In this document: piece by piece, positions 25,814 through 37,274 of the stretch
How positions within the stretch are numbered: position 1 is the first letter of the stretch
How the letters are laid out: every line of letters begins with the position of its first letter
Assembly: GCA_963720765.1 (NCBI GenBank)
Contig: CAVRGS010000002.1
Coordinates: 310,001 to 374,000, forward strand
Direction of reading: 5' to 3'
Length of the DNA stretch: 64,000 nt
Source of the DNA: DASUAS01 sp963720765
GTDB lineage: Bacteria; Actinomycetota; Acidimicrobiia; IMCC26256; DASPTH01
Position numbers and translations under genes: made by a program
Notes under the pieces: model-generated
Databases searched by the model: none
Seen by the model: only the letters and a program-made list of their open reading frames with translations
What the model was told of the DNA's origin: nothing

Positions 25814-26481
25814 CAGTGGTGCTCCTCTCCGTGCTCGAGCCGATGGCGCAACGTGTCCAGGGCCGACACGTCGGCGGCGAAGTGCAGGATGTCGCCGTCC
25901 TGGCCGATCGCGCTCGGCGTGCTCACCTGCGCGGCACCGAGGCGGGTGATGGCGACGAGCCAGAACACGCCCGGCTCGCTCAGAGGTGTGAGCTTCTTGC
26001 CGGCCCACTTCGCGGGGATCGGGTAGTCGAGCAGGCACACCTTGCCGCTCGGGTCGAGCCACTCGTGCGGCTGCTCCTCGGCGGGGAGGAGGCGGCGCAT
26101 CACCTGATCGGTCGTCCACGACACGGTGGCGACGGTCGAGATCCCGAGACGCTGGTAGATGAGCGCCCTTCGCGGGTCGTAGATCCGGGCGACCACTCGC
26201 TCGATCGAGAAGTTCTCGCGGGCGATGCGGGCACTGAGGATGTTGGAGTTGTCACCACTGGTGACCGCAGCGACCGCGTCGGCCCGTTCGATGCCGGCCT
26301 CGACCAGGTGGTCGCGGTCGAACCCGAAGCCCACCACCGTCTGCCCACCGAAGTCCTCGGGGAGCCGCTTGCGGAAGGCGTCGGCGTTCTTGTCGATCAC
26401 CGCCACCGAGTGGCCATTGCGTTCGAGGCTGAGGGCGAGCTCGCTGCCCACCCGTCCGCATCCGACGACGACGACGTGCAC
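25813..26481 (-). CDS. TrkA-type potassium-channel regulatory subunit (first of pair)
   Basis: A 222-residue paralogue of the adjacent protein with the same order: Rossmann VHVVVVGCGRVGSELALSL, acidic end VAVIDKNADAF, AVTSGDNSNILSARIAREN and a divergent C-terminal TrkA_C-like half with VCLLDYPIPAKWAGKKLTPL. GTG 26481 has a GGAGGG Shine-Dalgarno and starts exactly at the first strand; the longer frame is opposite the APC gene. Equivalent to CeoC (Rv2692). The two subunits probably form a heteromeric ring. No trkH/ktrB channel is present in the window, leaving the divergent APC permease as the nearest potential partner. Confidence 0.88.
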   Translation of the reverse strand: MHVVVVGCGRVGSELALSLERNGHSVAVIDKNADAFRKRLPEDFGGQTVVGFGFDRDHLVEAGIERADAVAAVTSGDNSNILSARIARENFSIERVVARIYDPRRALIYQRLGISTVATVSWTTDQVMRRLLPAEEQPHEWLDPSGKVCLLDYPIPAKWAGKKLTPLSEPGVFWLVAITRLGAAQVSTPSAIGQDGDILHFAADVSALDTLRHRLEHGEEHH

Positions 26482-26647
26482 CGGGGTCTCCCTCCAACGT
26501 CGGGACCGGGGCAGGCTATCGACCACCCCCCGGGAGCGCGCAATCGGTGAACGCCGAATGACGGGATCGGCGAATCGGTGATGGGCGGGCGGCGGATGGC
26601 AAGCTGTCCCGAGCCGGTCGTTCCCAGGGGCTCGGAGAATCTGCGAC

Positions 26648-28498
26648 GTGGCATTCGTCAAACGAGTTCTGGTCGGTCGGCCGCTGGCGACGACCGAGAT
26701 GGAGCACCAGCGCATCTCGAAGACGATCGCCCTCGCGGTGTTCTCGTCCGACGCCATCTCCTCCACCGCGTACGCGACCGAGGAGATCCTCTTCGTCGTC
26801 GCCGTCGGTGGTTCGAGCCTCGCGCTCGGACTGAACACGCTGATCCCGATCGGGATCGCGGTCGCGGTCCTGCTGACGATCGTCATCACGTCGTATCGCC
26901 AGACGATCTTCGCGTACCCGAGCGGTGGCGGAAGCTACGTCGTCAGTCGTGAGAACCTCGGCGAGAACCCCTCGCTCGTCGCGGGCGCATCGCTCCTCGT
27001 CGACTACATCCTCACGGTCGCGGTGTCGATCTCCGCGGGCGTCGCGGCCATCGTGTCGATTCCCGCGTTCCAGGATCTCGCGAAGCACCGCGTCGCGCTC
27101 GGGTTGATCCTGATCGTCGGCATCAGCCTCGCAAATCTGCGCGGGATCAAGGAATCCGGCCGCATCTTCGCGGTGCCCACCTACATCTACATCGCGATCC
27201 TGGGCGCGCTCGTGAGCTACGGGCTCTTCCGCAGCTTCGTGCTCGACGACATCCATCGCATCAACCCGATTCCGTTCAAGGAAGCGGGCAACAACATCTT
27301 CGGCGGCACGCTCGGCATCTTCATCCTGTTGAAGGGCTTCTCGTCGGGAGCGGTCGCGCTCACCGGTGTGGAAGCCATCTCCAACGGGGTGCCCGCGTTC
27401 CGCCGTCCGGAGTCGAGGAACGCCGCCATGACCCTGGTGTGGATGGGCGTCATCCTCGGCACCCTGTTCATGGGCGTGCAGATCCTGGCTCACCACCTGG
27501 GCCCGTACCCCAGCGAGCACACCACCGTGATGTCGCAGCTCGGCACCGCGGTGTTCGGCAGCGGCACGGTGTTGTACGTCGTCCTGCAGTTCGCCACCGC
27601 GGCGATCTTGACGCTCGCGGCGAACACCGCATACGCCGACTTCCCCCGGTTGTCGTCGATCATCGCCGCCGACGGCTACTTGCCGAGGCAGCTGGCCAAC
27701 CGTGGTGACCGGCTCGTGTTCTCGAACGGCGTGCTCGTGCTCGCGCTCGCGGCGAGCGCGCTGATCATCGCGTTCGGCGGCAAGACCAACGCCCTGATCC
27801 CGCTCTACGCGGTCGGTGTGTTCCTCTCGTTCACGTTGTCGCAGGCCGGGATGGTGCGACACCACCAGAAGGAACGCGAGAAGGGCTACAAGCGGAACGT
27901 CGTGATCAACTCGGTGGGCTCGGCCGCGACGTTGATCGTGTTGCTGATCGTCGCCACCACGAAGTTCACGAGCGGCGCGTGGGTGCCGCTGATCGTCATT
28001 CCCGTCATCGTCATCGGGTTCAAATCGATCCACCGTCACTACACGACCGTGGCCGACGGCTTGCGCGTCACGCCCGACTACAAGCCGCGGCGCATGAACC
28101 ACACGGTCGTCGTGCTCGTCGGCGGGGTGCACCGCGGCGTGCTCGAGGGGCTGGCGTACGCGCGCTCGCTCTCACCCAACCACCTCGTCGCGGTGTCGGT
28201 CGTCTCGGACGAGGAGGAACAGGAGAAGCTCGAGGGGCTCTGGCACGAGTACGGCATCGACATCCCGCTCGAGATCGTCTACTCGCCGTACCGCGAGCTG
28301 ACCCGCCCGATCCTGCGCTACGTCGACGAGCTCGACGCTCGTTGGGAGAACGACGTGATCACCGTCCTCCTCCCGGAATTCGTCGTGCGCCACTGGTGGG
28401 GCAACATCCTCCACAACCAGACGGCGTTGCTGCTCAAGGGGAGGCTGTTGTTCCGCAAGGGAACGGTCGTCACCTCGCTCCCGTACCACCTGGAGTGA
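26648..28498 (+). CDS. APC-superfamily permease with C-terminal cytoplasmic domain (Rv2690c/KimA-like)
   Basis: A 616-residue transporter. About twelve helices fill residues 30-450; the APC unwound first helix is seen in FSSDAISSTAYATEEILF, followed by the SGGGSYVVSRENLGENP loop after the second helix. A soluble tail of about 150 residues (VVVLVGGVHRGVLEGLAYAR to the end) has an alternating strand/helix layout like a universal-stress-protein domain. KimA potassium importers share this APC-plus-tail form, and adjacency to two TrkA subunits makes potassium transport plausible, but amino-acid transport cannot be excluded. GTG 26648 has GGAGAA upstream. Divergent from the trkA pair. Confidence 0.82.
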   Translation: MAFVKRVLVGRPLATTEMEHQRISKTIALAVFSSDAISSTAYATEEILFVVAVGGSSLALGLNTLIPIGIAVAVLLTIVITSYRQTIFAYPSGGGSYVVSRENLGENPSLVAGASLLVDYILTVAVSISAGVAAIVSIPAFQDLAKHRVALGLILIVGISLANLRGIKESGRIFAVPTYIYIAILGALVSYGLFRSFVLDDIHRINPIPFKEAGNNIFGGTLGIFILLKGFSSGAVALTGVEAISNGVPAFRRPESRNAAMTLVWMGVILGTLFMGVQILAHHLGPYPSEHTTVMSQLGTAVFGSGTVLYVVLQFATAAILTLAANTAYADFPRLSSIIAADGYLPRQLANRGDRLVFSNGVLVLALAASALIIAFGGKTNALIPLYAVGVFLSFTLSQAGMVRHHQKEREKGYKRNVVINSVGSAATLIVLLIVATTKFTSGAWVPLIVIPVIVIGFKSIHRHYTTVADGLRVTPDYKPRRMNHTVVVLVGGVHRGVLEGLAYARSLSPNHLVAVSVVSDEEEQEKLEGLWHEYGIDIPLEIVYSPYRELTRPILRYVDELDARWENDVITVLLPEFVVRHWWGNILHNQTALLLKGRLLFRKGTVVTSLPYHLE

Positions 28499-28656
28499 CG
28501 ACCGACCCCCGTGGAGGCCCTGGGCGGAAACCTTGGCGAAAGATTGGACTGGAGCGAGTCCACGCCCCTACTTTTCCCTAGCTTCTCCGCGGCGGTCGTC
28601 TGACCGCGCGCCCGCGTCCCGATCCACTCCCACACCCATCCCGAGGTCTGCATTCC

Positions 28657-31026
<2,370 letters not shown>

Positions 31027-31041
31027 CCACGCTCCCACGTG

Positions 31042-31086
31042 AGGTTGCGTCACCTGACCGCGTATAACGCGGTTGAGTGACGCAAC
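31042..31086. repeat. 45-bp palindrome, left copy flanking the AbiEi/DUF559-like gene
   Basis: An imperfect palindrome: outer arms GTTGCGTCAC and GTGACGCAAC, inner arms CCGCG and CGCGG around a TATAA loop. It equals the reverse complement of the copy at 32065-32109 except at one position. Confidence 0.9.
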
Positions 31087-31101
31087 GTCGCGTTTGGACG
31101 G

Positions 31102-32028
31102 TCAGGCCGCGCGTGCTCGACGGCGCCTGATCAGAGTCGCGAGCCGCTCACCTCGGTCCTTCAAGTCGGCCTTCGTCGCGGTGAGCACGGCGTAGTCCAG
31201 GTCGCCGATGGCATCCCGACGCGCGCTGTCGCGGATGTGCGCTGCCGTGCCGGTGTGATGCTCGACGCTGTCGTACTCGATCACGATCATCCACTCCGGG
31301 TACGCCAGGTCGACCCGTGCGACGAACGCACCGGCAGTGTCTCGAACCACGTATTGGTGCACCGGTGCTGGAAGCCCATGGCGGACGAGCATGTCGGCGA
31401 GCAGCCGCTCGGGCACGCTCTCCGGGAGCGCAGAGACCTCTGAACGGGCCTCGATCGCCAGTCGGAATCGTCGTCCGCCGGGGCGACCCTTCGTGGCGAG
31501 TCTCGACACGGTGTGCCTCAGCTCGTCCAGAGTGACGAGTTCGCGACGTAGGGCGTTGTCGATGTTCGCATCGAGCATGCCCGGACTCGTCTTCCGAGCG
31601 AGGTCGAAGAGCGTGCGCGCCGCAGCGGTGCACGGGATGCCGTAGCGCACGGCGCGATCTTCGTCGTCGATCTTGAGGCTCTCGTGCACGACGAGGCCGG
31701 CGTGGCGTGATCTGCGCCAGCGATCACAAGTGATCTCGATCAGGTCGATCCTGCCCGAGGGCAATTCCCAGAGCTGCGCGGCCGAGGGATGGGACGCGAG
31801 TGCGGTCGCACCGGCCGCCCAGCATGCCGCCAGCAGGTCACCGCGCCACGTCGGGGGAGCACCGCCCATTCGGTACACCTCCTCGTAGAGGAGTTCCCAG
31901 CGCCCGGTGCTGAGGCGAACGTGCCTGGCGTCTTCGGAGAACGCCAGCTCTGTGAGGTGATGGGCGGTGAAGATCCCGTACTGCGTCGCGGCGAGTTCGG
32001 CGAGGAGGTCGTCAGCGCGACTGGTCAT
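31102..32028 (-). CDS. AbiEi-antitoxin-like / DUF559 nuclease-fold protein in a palindromic cassette
   Basis: A 308-residue protein. The N-terminal part (LLAELAATQYGIFTAHHLTE and ARHVRLSTGRWELLYEEVYR) is the winged-helix domain of type IV AbiEi-family antitoxins. A middle region follows (LASHPSAAQLWELPSG, CTAAARTLFDLARKTSP). The C-terminal part has the layout of DUF559/Vsr-like nucleases: VARVDLAYPEWMIVIEYDSV then HHTGTAAHIRDSARRDAIG, i.e. a D...ExD pattern of a PD-(D/E)xK site. No partner AbiEii toxin is adjacent. ATG 32028 begins the winged helix. The gene is bounded on both sides by inverted 45-bp palindromes and lies between housekeeping genes, so it looks like an inserted module. Such genes are often multi-copy in actinobacteria; the biological role is unknown. 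Confidence 0.75.
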   Translation of the reverse strand: MTSRADDLLAELAATQYGIFTAHHLTELAFSEDARHVRLSTGRWELLYEEVYRMGGAPPTWRGDLLAACWAAGATALASHPSAAQLWELPSGRIDLIEITCDRWRRSRHAGLVVHESLKIDDEDRAVRYGIPCTAAARTLFDLARKTSPGMLDANIDNALRRELVTLDELRHTVSRLATKGRPGGRRFRLAIEARSEVSALPESVPERLLADMLVRHGLPAPVHQYVVRDTAGAFVARVDLAYPEWMIVIEYDSVEHHTGTAAHIRDSARRDAIGDLDYAVLTATKADLKDRGERLATLIRRRRARAA

Positions 32029-32064
32029 CGCCGGATTCAACAACCCGGGTGTGACAGCCAACAG

Positions 32065-32109
32065 GTTGCGTCACTCAGCCGCGTTATACGCGGTCAGGTG
32101 ACGCAACCT
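32065..32109. repeat. 45-bp palindrome, right copy (inverted relative to left)
   Basis: The mirror of 31042-31086 with one substitution. It starts 37 bp upstream of the AbiEi-like start codon and ends 15 bp from the dedA stop, so it may serve as a terminator for dedA as well as a cassette boundary. Confidence 0.9.
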
Positions 32110-32123
32110 CGTTGGGGCGAGGG

Positions 32124-32825
32124 TCAGTCTTCTTCGACGATTTCGTGGAGGGCGGCGGCTTCGGCTTCGGCTTGGGCCTCGGTGAAGTGGACCGCCTTGT
32201 GCTTCTTGGCCTTGCGCCACTCGATGAACGGCGGGATCAGCGACACGATGATGACCACCGCGATCAACGGGTAGAGGTACTTGTCGATGGAGTCGCCGAT
32301 GGCATCGGCGAGCGCGTAGCCCGCCAGGATCACTCCGAACGTCCACACGAACCCGCCGACGACGTTGAAGCTGAAGAACGTCCGTCGAGACATCTTCCCG
32401 ATGCCGGCGACGACCGGCGCGAACGTGCGCACGATCGGCACGAACCGCGCGAGAACGATCGTCTTGGCGCCGTGTTGGTCGAAGAAGGCCTCGGTGCGGT
32501 CGATGAACTCCCGTTTGAAGAACCTCGAATCGGGACGGCGCAACAGCGCGGGTCCCGTCTTCTGGCCGATGGTGAACCCCACCTGGTCGCCGATGACGGC
32601 CGCAGCGAAGCACCCGATCAGGATGGCGGCCAGGTTCAACTTGCCCTGGTTCGCGAGGATCCCGGCGGTGAACAGGAGCGAGTCGCCGGGGAGGAAGAAG
32701 CCGACGAGCAGTCCCGTCTCGGCGAAGATGATGAGCATCAAGCCGATCTCGCCGTACGGGCTCAGGTCGTTGAGGATCGTCTTCGGATCCAGGCTGAGCG
32801 CGAGAATGGTCGAGAGCACGTGCAC
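32124..32825 (-). CDS. DedA-family membrane protein (SNARE-associated/VTT domain)
   Basis: DedA proteins are membrane transporters implicated in lipid-carrier (undecaprenyl phosphate) or phospholipid translocation and in proton-motive-force balance. This 233-residue protein has the diagnostic AETGLLVGFFLPGDSLLF re-entrant motif, GDQVGFTIGQKTG, and RFVPIVRTFAPVVAGIG, followed by C-terminal helices (YLYPLIAVVIIVSLIPPF) and an acidic tail. GTG 32825 is preceded by TATCCT with an 8-nt gap and no Shine-Dalgarno. The much longer frame upstream is a shadow of topA, which is divergent. Confidence 0.9.
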   Translation of the reverse strand: MHVLSTILALSLDPKTILNDLSPYGEIGLMLIIFAETGLLVGFFLPGDSLLFTAGILANQGKLNLAAILIGCFAAAVIGDQVGFTIGQKTGPALLRRPDSRFFKREFIDRTEAFFDQHGAKTIVLARFVPIVRTFAPVVAGIGKMSRRTFFSFNVVGGFVWTFGVILAGYALADAIGDSIDKYLYPLIAVVIIVSLIPPFIEWRKAKKHKAVHFTEAQAEAEAAALHEIVEED

Positions 32826-32833
32826 GATCGCGC

Positions 32834-32839
32834 AGGATA
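32834..32839 (-). promoter_or_regulatory. -10 element TATCCT for dedA
   Basis: TATCCT on the minus strand, 8 nt before the GTG at 32825; leaderless or near-leaderless transcription is expected. Confidence 0.45.
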
Positions 32840-32876
32840 GACGGCCCCACCCGTCGCCCCTCGGAACGACCCGGAG

Positions 32877-32905
32877 TTGACAGGGGCGGCTCGCCACACC
32901 ACTCT
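32877..32905 (+). promoter_or_regulatory. Possible topA promoter with consensus -35
   Basis: A perfect TTGACA (32877-32882) is followed after 17 bp by a weak CACTCT. An exact -35 is rare at this GC content. The topA GTG is 80 nt further on. Confidence 0.35.
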
Positions 32906-32984
32906 CCGGCGCCGATACGCCTACCGTCCCCCCTCGCCGACCACACTGGACGGCCACCCCACGAAAGATCTGCAGGACCCTCCC

Positions 32985-35723
32985 GTGGCAAAACCGCTCG
33001 TGATCGTCGAATCGAAAGCGAAAGCCGAGACCATCGCCGGCTTCCTCGGTCGCGATCACTACACGGTGATGCCCAGCGTCGGGCACATCCGCGACCTCCC
33101 TCAGGGTGCGAAGCAGGCCCCCAAGAGCGTCACCAAGCCGCAGGTGCGCCGACTCGGCATCGACGTCGACGATCACTTCCGTCCGGTCTACGTGGTCCCC
33201 GACAACAAGAAGCATGTCGTCGCCGACCTCAAGGCCGCGCTCAAGGGCGCGAGCGAGCTCTACCTCGCGACCGACGAAGACCGCGAGGGTGAGGCGATCT
33301 CGTGGCATCTCCTCGAGGTGCTGAAGCCGAACGTGCCGGTCAAGCGGATGGTGTTCCACGAGATCACCAACGAGGCGATCGCCGACGCGATCGAGAATTG
33401 GCGCGACCTCGACATGAAGTTGGTCGAGGCGCAGGAGGGTCGTCGCATCCTCGACCGTCTCGTCGGCTATGAGGTGTCGAACGTCGCGTTCCGCCGCATC
33501 GGACGCGGCACGTCGGTCGGACGCGTGCAGAGCGTCGCGACGCGACTCGTCGTCGACCGTGAGCGGGCGCGCATGGCGTTCCGCAACGGCACCTACTGGG
33601 ACATCGAAGGCACGTTCGACGCGCACGAGCAGTCGTTCCCGGCCACGCTCGTGCAACTCGACGGCCGTCGCCTCGCGCTCGGTCGCGACTTCGACGCCGA
33701 CACCGGGCAACTGGCCGCCGACGCGAACGTCGCGCTCCTCGACGAAGCCGGCGCGGTCGGGCTCGCGAGCCGTCTCGACGACGCCGACTTCACCGTCACG
33801 TCAGTGGAGACCCGCACCTTCACCGAGAAGCCGAAGGCGCCGTTCATCACGTCGACGCTCCAACAAGAGGCGGGCCGCAAGCTCGGCTTCAGCGCCGGCC
33901 GCACGATGAGCATCGCCCAGGGCCTCTACGAGCGCGGCCTCATCACCTACATGCGTACCGACAGCACCACGCTGTCGGAGCAGGCCGTGAGCGCGGCGCG
34001 TCGGCAGATCGCCAGCCTCTACGGCGACGACTTCCTCCCGGAGCAGCCGCGCGAGTACCGCAGCAAGGTGAAGAACGCACAGGAGGCGCACGAAGCCATT
34101 CGTCCCGCGGGCGACCAGATGCGCACACCCGACGACGCCGACCGCGAACTGCGTTCGAGCGACGAGCGGCGTCTCTACGACCTCATCTGGAAGCGCACCG
34201 TCGCGTCGCAGATGGCCGACGCACGCATCCGTCGAGTCACGCTGAAGCTCGGAGCGACGTCGAGCGCGGGTGAAGCGGTGGTGTTCCAAGCGAGCGGCCG
34301 CACCATCGAGTTCGCCGGTTACCTCCGCGCCTACGTCGAAGGCGCCGACGACCCCGAGGCCGAGCTCGAAGACCGCGAGACGCTGCTGCCACCGCTCGAC
34401 GAGCAGCAGTCGGTGCGGTGCGCGGAGCTGCGTCCGGCCGGTCACACCACGCAGCCGCCGGCGCGCTTCACCGAGGCGTCGCTGGTGAAGGAGCTGGAAG
34501 AGCGCGGCATCGGCCGACCGTCGACCTACGTGTCGGTGATCGAGACGATCCTCGCCCGCGACTACGTGTTCAAGAAGGGCACCGCGCTCGTCCCCACGTG
34601 GAAGGCGTTCGCGAAGGTGCAGCTGCTCGAGCGCCACTTCGCGCACCTCATCGACTACGACTTCACCGCCACCATGGAAGAGGCGCTCGACGCCGTGGCG
34701 CGCGGCGAGGGCGAAGCCGAGAAGTGGCTCGATGCCTTCTACTTCGGCAACGGCCAGGCCGGATTGCGCGAGCTCGTGTCCGACGAACGGCTCGCGCAGA
34801 TCGACATGGCCGAGGTGAACGCGGTGCACATCGGCGCCGACGTCCAAGGCAACGAGCTCACCGTGCGCGTGTGGCCCAACGGCGCGCGCATCGAGCGCGG
34901 AGAGGAGAAGGCGCCCATCCCCGTCGACCTCGCGCCCGACGAGCTCACGCCGGACAAGGCCGAAGAGCTCCTCGCCAAGGGCGGCGGCGGGCCTCGTGAC
35001 CTCGGCGCCGATCCCGCGACGGGTCTCACGGTGCTCGTGCTCAACGGTCGTTTCGGCCCGTTCGTCCAGCTCGGGGAGCAGGAACCGGGCTCCAAGGACA
35101 AGCCGCCGCGTGCTTCCTTGTTCGCGACGATGGAGCCCGACACGGTCACGCTCGACGAGGCGCTGCAGCTGCTCTCGCTCCCGCGTGTCGTCGGCGTCGA
35201 CACCGACGGCGAGGAGATCACTGCGCAGAACGGCCGCTACGGGCCGTACATCAAGAAGGGCACCGACAGCCGCAGCCTCGCATCGGAAGATCAGCTCTTC
35301 TCGGTGACACTCGCCGAGGCGCAGGCGATCTTCGCCCAGCCCAAACAACGGCGGGGTCGAGTGGCGAAGCCTCCGATCGCCGACCTCGGTCCACACCCCG
35401 AGAGTGGCGCGCCGGTGCGCGTGCTCGACGGTCGTTTCGGCCCCTACATCACCGACGGCACCACCAACGCCACCGTGCCGCGCGGGATCCAGCCCGAGGC
35501 GGTCACGATGAGCGAAGCGGTCGAGCTGCTCGCCGAACGCGCCGCGCGCGGCCCCACCAAGAAGGCGGCGGCCAAGAAGAGCGCAGCGAAGAAGTCGACC
35601 GCGAAGAAGTCGACCGCGAAGAAGTCGACGGCCAAGAAGACGACGGCCAAGAAGGCGCCCGCCAAGCGGGCGACGAGGAAGGCGATCACGCCGCCCGCTC
35701 CGGGCCCCGCTCCCGGGTCGTAG
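32985..35723 (+). CDS. topA: DNA topoisomerase I with lysine-repeat tail
   Basis: A 912-residue type IA topoisomerase that relaxes negative supercoils. The Toprim domain has LVIVESKAKAETIAGFLG and YLATDEDREGEAISWHL; the cleavage domain has the catalytic Tyr in GLITYMRTDSTTLS (Tyr322). After the core come several C-terminal Topo_C repeats (NGRFGPFVQLG, NGRYGPYIKKGTD, DGRFGPYITDGT), the cysteine-free type of actinobacteria. The protein ends in a KKSTA/KKTTA lysine-rich repeat that can bind DNA electrostatically and is known to aid processivity in mycobacterial TopA. GTG 32985 begins at the Toprim domain and is preceded by GCAGGA; the extra upstream residues are unsupported. Confidence 0.95.
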   Translation: MAKPLVIVESKAKAETIAGFLGRDHYTVMPSVGHIRDLPQGAKQAPKSVTKPQVRRLGIDVDDHFRPVYVVPDNKKHVVADLKAALKGASELYLATDEDREGEAISWHLLEVLKPNVPVKRMVFHEITNEAIADAIENWRDLDMKLVEAQEGRRILDRLVGYEVSNVAFRRIGRGTSVGRVQSVATRLVVDRERARMAFRNGTYWDIEGTFDAHEQSFPATLVQLDGRRLALGRDFDADTGQLAADANVALLDEAGAVGLASRLDDADFTVTSVETRTFTEKPKAPFITSTLQQEAGRKLGFSAGRTMSIAQGLYERGLITYMRTDSTTLSEQAVSAARRQIASLYGDDFLPEQPREYRSKVKNAQEAHEAIRPAGDQMRTPDDADRELRSSDERRLYDLIWKRTVASQMADARIRRVTLKLGATSSAGEAVVFQASGRTIEFAGYLRAYVEGADDPEAELEDRETLLPPLDEQQSVRCAELRPAGHTTQPPARFTEASLVKELEERGIGRPSTYVSVIETILARDYVFKKGTALVPTWKAFAKVQLLERHFAHLIDYDFTATMEEALDAVARGEGEAEKWLDAFYFGNGQAGLRELVSDERLAQIDMAEVNAVHIGADVQGNELTVRVWPNGARIERGEEKAPIPVDLAPDELTPDKAEELLAKGGGGPRDLGADPATGLTVLVLNGRFGPFVQLGEQEPGSKDKPPRASLFATMEPDTVTLDEALQLLSLPRVVGVDTDGEEITAQNGRYGPYIKKGTDSRSLASEDQLFSVTLAEAQAIFAQPKQRRGRVAKPPIADLGPHPESGAPVRVLDGRFGPYITDGTTNATVPRGIQPEAVTMSEAVELLAERAARGPTKKAAAKKSAAKKSTAKKSTAKKSTAKKTTAKKAPAKRATRKAITPPAPGPAPGS
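35571..35660 (+). repeat. Six tandem 15-bp units in the 3' end of topA
   Basis: Units of GCGAAGAAGTCGACC and variants, in frame, encode AKKST-type pentapeptides. Identity is highest in the three units at 35586-35630. Confidence 0.8.
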
Positions 35724-35729
35724 GCGCGG

Positions 35730-37274
35730 ATGACCGACGAGCAGCCTCAGCGCGAGGCGCCGTTCATCCCCTCCGATGCGTCGGAGCCGCCGATGCCCGA
35801 CGCGCCGTGGCGCGTGTTCGGCAGCAAGACCTTCTTCCGACTCTGGACCGCGCAGGTCGTCTCGAGTCTCGGCGATTGGATCGGCCTCATCGCCATCCTC
35901 GCGATCGCCGCGCGCGTGTCCGACAACTCGGGCGCCGCGGTCAGCCTGGTCATGACGACGCGAGTGCTGCCGGGCTTCCTGCTCGGCACCGTCGGCGGCG
36001 TCATCATCGACCGCTTCGACCGCCGCAAGGTGATGGTGCTGTGCGACGTCGGTCGGGCGAGCCTTCTCCTGCTGCTCCCGTTCGTCGACAACCTCGGCGG
36101 TCTGCTGCTCATCTCGCTCGGCCTCGAGATCCTCACCCTCATGTGGGGTCCGGCGCAGGCGGCGACGGTCCCGAACATCGTCGACGAGGAGCACCTGTCG
36201 TCGGCCAACTCGCTGTCGCTCGCCGCGAGCTACGGCACGTTCCCGATCGCCGCGATCATCTTCTCGCTGCTCGCGGGCGTCGCCACCGTCATCGGCGACT
36301 TCGGCATCATCTCGTCGTTCAAGGTCGACCAGGAGGCGCTCGCGCTCATCGTCGACGCGATGACGTTCCTCGCGTCGGCGATCATCGTCTACCGACTCCC
36401 GATTCCGCGCCGTGAGAAGCGCGAAGGCGACAAGCGCATCGACTGGACCGAGACCTTCCGCGAGATCAAGGAAGGTCTGCAGTTCGTCGGCCAGCACGCG
36501 ATGATCCGCGGGGTCATGCTCGGCCTCGGCGTCGGGCTCATCGGCGCGGGCGCCATGATCCCGCTCGGCCCGAGCTTCGCCCAAGAAGTGCTCGATGGCG
36601 GGGCCGCCGCGTTCGGTGTGCTCATGACCGCGCTCGGTTTCGGCGCCGCCTTCGGTGTGATCACGCTGCTGTGGCTGCAGGGCCGGCTGCCCCGCATCAC
36701 GGTCTTCTGTTTCGCGGTGATCGGCACCGGCGGGTTCCTCGTCCTGGCGGCATCGTTCTCCGCGCTCGCGCCCGCGGCGCTGATGATCGGCTGCGTGGGA
36801 GCGTGCGCGGGGACCACCTACGTCACCGGCTTCACCGTGCTGCAAGAGAGCGTGCCCGACGAATTGCGCGGGCGCACCTTCGCAACCCTCTACACGGTCG
36901 TGCGCCTCTGCCTCCTGATCTCGCTCACGATCTCGCCGCTGTGGGCCGACTTCTGGGACTGGGTGACGCAAGCGGTCATGGGCAGCGATCAGTCGCTGTC
37001 GCTCGGCCCCTACTCCTACACGTTGCCCGGCGTGCGCATCGCGCTGTGGGGCGGTGGGATCATCACGTTCGTCGCCGGGTTCTTCGCGTGGCATTCCATC
37101 CGCAAGGCCGAACGCATCGCCGCCGAGGAGGGCCGACCGGCGGTGCCCGAGGACGGGCCGCTCGAGTTCCGCCCGCTCGGGCTGATCGAGCCATCGCCGA
37201 TTGCGGACCCCGAAGTCGACGACATCGACGATGTCGACGACGAGGAAGAACCCGACGCCGGAGCCGCCCCGTGA
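35730..37274 (+). CDS. MFS exporter (EntS/MFS_3-like)
   Basis: A 514-residue major-facilitator protein with twelve predicted helices. FFRLWTAQVVSSLGDWIGLIA and the loop-2/3 signature GGVIIDRFDRRKVMVLCDVG are typical of the EntS-like, MFS_3 group, as is LQESVPDELRGRTFATLYTV in the loop after helix 10. The N-terminal 30 residues are acidic and the C-terminal 60 residues are soluble with an Asp-rich run, both cytoplasmic. The gene starts 7 bp after topA and its stop overlaps tmk as GTGA, so it appears embedded in a housekeeping operon. The cargo is unknown. Confidence 0.85.
   Translation: MTDEQPQREAPFIPSDASEPPMPDAPWRVFGSKTFFRLWTAQVVSSLGDWIGLIAILAIAARVSDNSGAAVSLVMTTRVLPGFLLGTVGGVIIDRFDRRKVMVLCDVGRASLLLLLPFVDNLGGLLLISLGLEILTLMWGPAQAATVPNIVDEEHLSSANSLSLAASYGTFPIAAIIFSLLAGVATVIGDFGIISSFKVDQEALALIVDAMTFLASAIIVYRLPIPRREKREGDKRIDWTETFREIKEGLQFVGQHAMIRGVMLGLGVGLIGAGAMIPLGPSFAQEVLDGGAAAFGVLMTALGFGAAFGVITLLWLQGRLPRITVFCFAVIGTGGFLVLAASFSALAPAALMIGCVGACAGTTYVTGFTVLQESVPDELRGRTFATLYTVVRLCLLISLTISPLWADFWDWVTQAVMGSDQSLSLGPYSYTLPGVRIALWGGGIITFVAGFFAWHSIRKAERIAAEEGRPAVPEDGPLEFRPLGLIEPSPIADPEVDDIDDVDDEEEPDAGAAP

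Noticed and set aside
33801..37094. 1097-residue minus-strand frame opposite topA and the MFS gene
   Set aside because: Shadow of two well-supported genes; no recognisable domain.
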